A DNA stretch of 64,000 nt, from assembly GCF_014636315.1 (NCBI RefSeq), contig NZ_BMED01000001.1:1803941-1867940 (forward strand). The letters run 5' to 3'. The DNA is from Parundibacterium terreum. GTDB taxonomy: Bacteria > Pseudomonadota > Gammaproteobacteria > Burkholderiales > Burkholderiaceae_D. Both the position numbers and the translations under genes were made by a program. Numbering within the stretch: the stretch's first letter is position 1; every line of letters begins with the position of its first letter. This document shows positions 61,791 through 64,000 of the stretch, piece after piece. Under the pieces are notes generated by a model. That model was not told the origin of the DNA. It saw nothing but the letters and a program-made list of their open reading frames with translations, and searched no databases.

Positions 61791-62432
61791 ATGCATTGTC
61801 AACTTGTGAACGAAACCCTGGACCTGTTCGCTGCTTCCGGCAGCCTGGAGTCCATCCCCTTGCCGGATGCAGAGATCGGCTTTGCGCGCGGCTTTTACAC
61901 CGGCGAGCAGGCGGCGCAGTACATGGAGCAGTTGTTGAACGAGACCGCGTGGCGCAAGGAAAAAATCCAGGTCTGGGGCAAGGAACATTGGCAGCCACGG
62001 CTCACCGCCTGGTATGGCGATGCCGGCAGTAATTACTCCTACTCGGGCTTGACCTTGGAGCGCCATCCGTGGACCCCGGCTTTGCTGGAGATAAAGCATG
62101 ATGTGGAAGCAATCAGCGGCCACCACTTCAATAGCGTATTGCTGAACCTGTACCGGGATGAGAACGACAGCGTAGGCTGGCATGCCGACAATGAAGCAGA
62201 GCTGGGCCGCAATCCTGTGATCGCTTCCGTCAGCCTCGGCCAGACGCGCACCTTCAAGCTGAGGCACAGGAACAAGCCCGAATTAAAGACTACCTCGATA
62301 CAGTTGAACAGCGGCAGCCTGCTGCTGATGGCAGGCAGCACGCAGAGATTCTGGCAGCATGCGGTAGACAAGGAGAGACAGCCTATGGAGCCCAGGATCA
62401 ACCTGACTTTCAGGCATATCGCGGGCTGGTAA
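61791..62432 (+). CDS. alkB: Alkylated DNA repair dioxygenase AlkB
   Basis: An Fe(II)/2-oxoglutarate oxygenase that removes methyl groups from DNA bases by oxidation. The 213-residue protein carries the iron ligands H131, D133 and H190 (in GWHADNEAE and FWQHAV) and the arginines R202 and R208 (PRINLTFRH) for 2-oxoglutarate and substrate. The frame is open from 61392, overlapping the thioredoxin gene; the ATG at 61791 gives the normal length. No clear ribosome binding site; a GTG at 61806 is the alternative. It is divergent from the thioredoxin gene. Confidence 0.92.
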   Translation: MHCQLVNETLDLFAASGSLESIPLPDAEIGFARGFYTGEQAAQYMEQLLNETAWRKEKIQVWGKEHWQPRLTAWYGDAGSNYSYSGLTLERHPWTPALLEIKHDVEAISGHHFNSVLLNLYRDENDSVGWHADNEAELGRNPVIASVSLGQTRTFKLRHRNKPELKTTSIQLNSGSLLLMAGSTQRFWQHAVDKERQPMEPRINLTFRHIAGW

Positions 62433-62470
62433 ACGTATGGATAGCGTATGGATAGGTATATCGGGGTCCT

Positions 62471-63610
62471 ATGAATAAATCCAGTTTGAAGTTGGTCCTT
62501 GCCGCACGGCTGGCCACAGTGATGCCGCTAATTCTGTCTGTCATGCCGGCTAGCGCGCAAGCGGCAACAATACAGATGGAAATTCTGAACAAGAACCTGG
62601 ACCATCCATGGGCGATTGCCTTCATCGGCAAAGGCCAGATGCTGGTCACAGAACGTCCGGGCCGCCTGCGGCTGATACAGCCAAATGGGTCCATGGGTGC
62701 GCCTGTTGCCGGCCTGCCCAAGGTGGATGCAAAAGGGCAAGGCGGCTTGCTCGACCTCATCACGGACAGCCACTTTGTCGAGAATAAAACCCTCTACTTC
62801 TGCTATGCAGAGCCGGCCGCCAACGGCGACGGCAATTCCACCGCACTGGCTTCGGCACGCCTGTCGGACGATGGCAAGAAGCTGGAGCAAGTGAAAGTAT
62901 TATTCAGCCAAAAGCCCAAGGTCGCCAGCAATCTGCACTTCGGCTGCCGTCTCGTCGAAAGCAGTGACGGCACGCTGTTCATGACTTTGGGAGAGCGTTT
63001 TATCCGCAAGGAGGACGCGCAAAAACTGGACAATCATCTGGGCAAAGTCATCCGCATCAACAAGGACGGTGCCATACCCGCAGACAATCCCTTTGTCCAT
63101 ACCAAGGGCGCCTTGCCTGAAATCTGGAGTTATGGGCACCGCAACATGCAGGGTGCCGTACTGGGTCCGGATGGCCGCCTATGGACACATGAGCACGGTC
63201 CGCAAGGCGGGGATGAAGTCAACAAGCCGGAGGCCGGGAAAAATTATGGCTGGCCGGTGATTACCTTTGGCGAAAACTATGGCGGCGGCAAGATAGGCGA
63301 CGGCATCACCGCCAAGGCAGGCACGGAGCAACCGCTGCACCAATGGACGCCCTCTATTGCCCCATCAGGGCTGGCCTTCCTGCGCAGCGACCGCTATGGC
63401 AAGGCCTGGCAAGGCAGCATGTTTGTCGGCTCGCTCAAGTTCCGCTACCTGGACCGGCTGGAATGGCGTGACGGCAAGGTGGTGCGTGAAGAAAAACTGC
63501 TGGAAGACCTGCAGCAGCGCGTGCGCGATGTACGAGAGGGGCCAGATGGCCTGCTTTACCTGCTCACAGACGAAAATCCCGGCTACCTGATTCGGCTGCG
63601 GCCAGAATAA
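62471..63610 (+). CDS. Exported PQQ-type sugar dehydrogenase-like protein
   Basis: A 379-residue secreted protein with a signal peptide (about 1-32, cleavage near AQA) and the six-bladed propeller family of soluble glucose dehydrogenases (YliI/GdhB-like): LDHPWAIAFIGKGQMLVTERPGRLRLIQ, HFGCRLVESSDGTLFMTLGERF, EIWSYGHRNMQGAVLGPDGRLWTHEHGPQGGDEVN and VRDVREGPDGLLYLLTDENPGYLIRLRP. The H-R-N-x-Q and H-E-H-G-P-x-G-G-D-E segments are the usual PQQ/calcium sites. It should oxidise aldose sugars in the periplasm with PQQ; the substrate and electron acceptor are unknown. The start at 62471 is followed by a clean signal. Confidence 0.92.
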   Translation: MNKSSLKLVLAARLATVMPLILSVMPASAQAATIQMEILNKNLDHPWAIAFIGKGQMLVTERPGRLRLIQPNGSMGAPVAGLPKVDAKGQGGLLDLITDSHFVENKTLYFCYAEPAANGDGNSTALASARLSDDGKKLEQVKVLFSQKPKVASNLHFGCRLVESSDGTLFMTLGERFIRKEDAQKLDNHLGKVIRINKDGAIPADNPFVHTKGALPEIWSYGHRNMQGAVLGPDGRLWTHEHGPQGGDEVNKPEAGKNYGWPVITFGENYGGGKIGDGITAKAGTEQPLHQWTPSIAPSGLAFLRSDRYGKAWQGSMFVGSLKFRYLDRLEWRDGKVVREEKLLEDLQQRVRDVREGPDGLLYLLTDENPGYLIRLRPE

Positions 63611-63862
63611 ATGCTGGCGGTGGGCCCTGCCCGCGCCTCCGGCAATTAACTTTTCACTAAAACCCTGCTATCTGCTTGCGCCATATCCCTGGATACGGGC
63701 CTGAAAATTGCTTTTCACGCATCAAATATCGTGAATTTTCACCTGATTATGTGGAAATTCGCACATTCCATAATTTCGTTACAAACTAAGCTCCCCTTAA
63801 CAGCCGTCGATTCGATATCATGGCGTCTTTTCAAGATTCACCTTTATTTACAAAGAGTTACG

Positions 63863-64000
63863 ATGTCCCAGCAGAACCGAAGCGCCAGTATCGACAATAT
63901 CAAAGGCGTCCTGATATTTTTTGTCGTATTCGGCCATTTCATCGAGATGCACATAACGAACGACCATTTCCTGCGCTCGATCTGGATCTTTATCTATTCC
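63863..64000 (+). CDS. Acyltransferase family 3 protein, 3'-truncated
   Basis: The first 46 residues of a membrane acyltransferase (OafA/NodX-like): MSQQNRSASIDNIKGVLIFFVVFGHFIEMH. The R-x-x-x-I-D-x-I-K-G-V-L-I-F-x-V-V-x-G-H pattern with a membrane helix and a catalytic-type His is the start of the Acyl_transf_3 family, which O-acetylates surface sugars. The gene runs past the window's end. AAAGAG before the ATG is a weak ribosome binding site. Confidence 0.8.
   Translation, partial: MSQQNRSASIDNIKGVLIFFVVFGHFIEMHITNDHFLRSIWIFIYS

Noticed and set aside
1-64000. CRISPR arrays, rRNA or tRNA genes, prophage or transposase genes
   Set aside because: I looked for spaced direct repeats, cloverleaf signatures and integrase or transposase motifs on both strands and saw none.

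Overview
The window looks like chromosome from a betaproteobacterium of the order Burkholderiales, most likely family Oxalobacteraceae (Herminiimonas or a close relative). The grounds are a GC content in the mid-fifties by eye, a PrpR-type regulator, the long LeuA, EgtB and EgtD, tandem HDOD genes and the general gene complement. The genus is inference. I saw no rRNA, tRNA, CRISPR array, phage or transposase gene. It appears to be core chromosome decorated with small non-coding repeats.

Layout. 0-3.5 kb: the 3' part of prpR (sigma-54 regulator of propionate use), then an overlapping three-gene signalling cassette (receiver protein, CheC-like phosphatase, PAS-GGDEF cyclase). 3.5-5.8 kb: leuA behind a roughly 560-bp leader that carries a 39-codon Leu-rich leader peptide and a second Leu-rich reading frame, both loaded with CTA codons. 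This looks like a leucine attenuator. 5.9-16 kb: a block bounded by two inverted copies of a roughly 550-bp mosaic palindromic repeat. It holds a phosphonate/selenate-type ABC importer (phnD-C-E-E), the ergothioneine genes egtD and egtB, an acyl-CoA thioesterase, a SnoaL-like gene, an AraC regulator and a 284-bp nested palindrome.

16-23 kb: a MacA-like adaptor with an ATPase and two FtsX-type permeases, then a secreted hydrolase-like protein coupled to a membrane-anchored protein. 23-28.3 kb: the glycine-cleavage operon gcvT-gcvH-gcvP under a tandem glycine riboswitch, ended by a strong terminator. 28.4-36.5 kb: a TetR regulator with its own operator, a methionine aminopeptidase, an AttEFGH-like ABC operon (ATPase, long permease, AttH lipocalin) and an MsbA-like exporter, joined by stop/start overlaps. 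36.5-42.6 kb: a VOC protein, an MscS channel, a DUF1223 protein, a multi-pass membrane protein and glnS.

42.7-55 kb: mostly single genes. They include a TPR-2OG oxygenase, a DUF2726 protein, a GIY-YIG protein, a secreted duplicated protein, two tandem HDOD proteins, a Tat-exported fumarylacetoacetase-family protein, MAPEG, GNAT, two family-3 solute-binding-like proteins (one in this stretch, one further on), a small lipoprotein, a 50-aa gene, a DsbA-fold isomerase and a DUF427 protein. 55-64 kb: a FliL-like membrane protein divergent from a 617-aa Ala/Thr/Gln-rich protein with a FliD-like stretch, a periplasmic thiol-redox operon (thioredoxin, CcdA, glutathione reductase), alkB, a PQQ-type sugar dehydrogenase and the start of an acyltransferase.

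The most interesting signals are the leuA leader with two Leu-rich frames and a segment that can pair with either CTA run, the two mirror-image mosaic palindromes that both sit between convergent genes, and a TAGAACTCA/TGAGTTCTA terminal motif shared by three sites.
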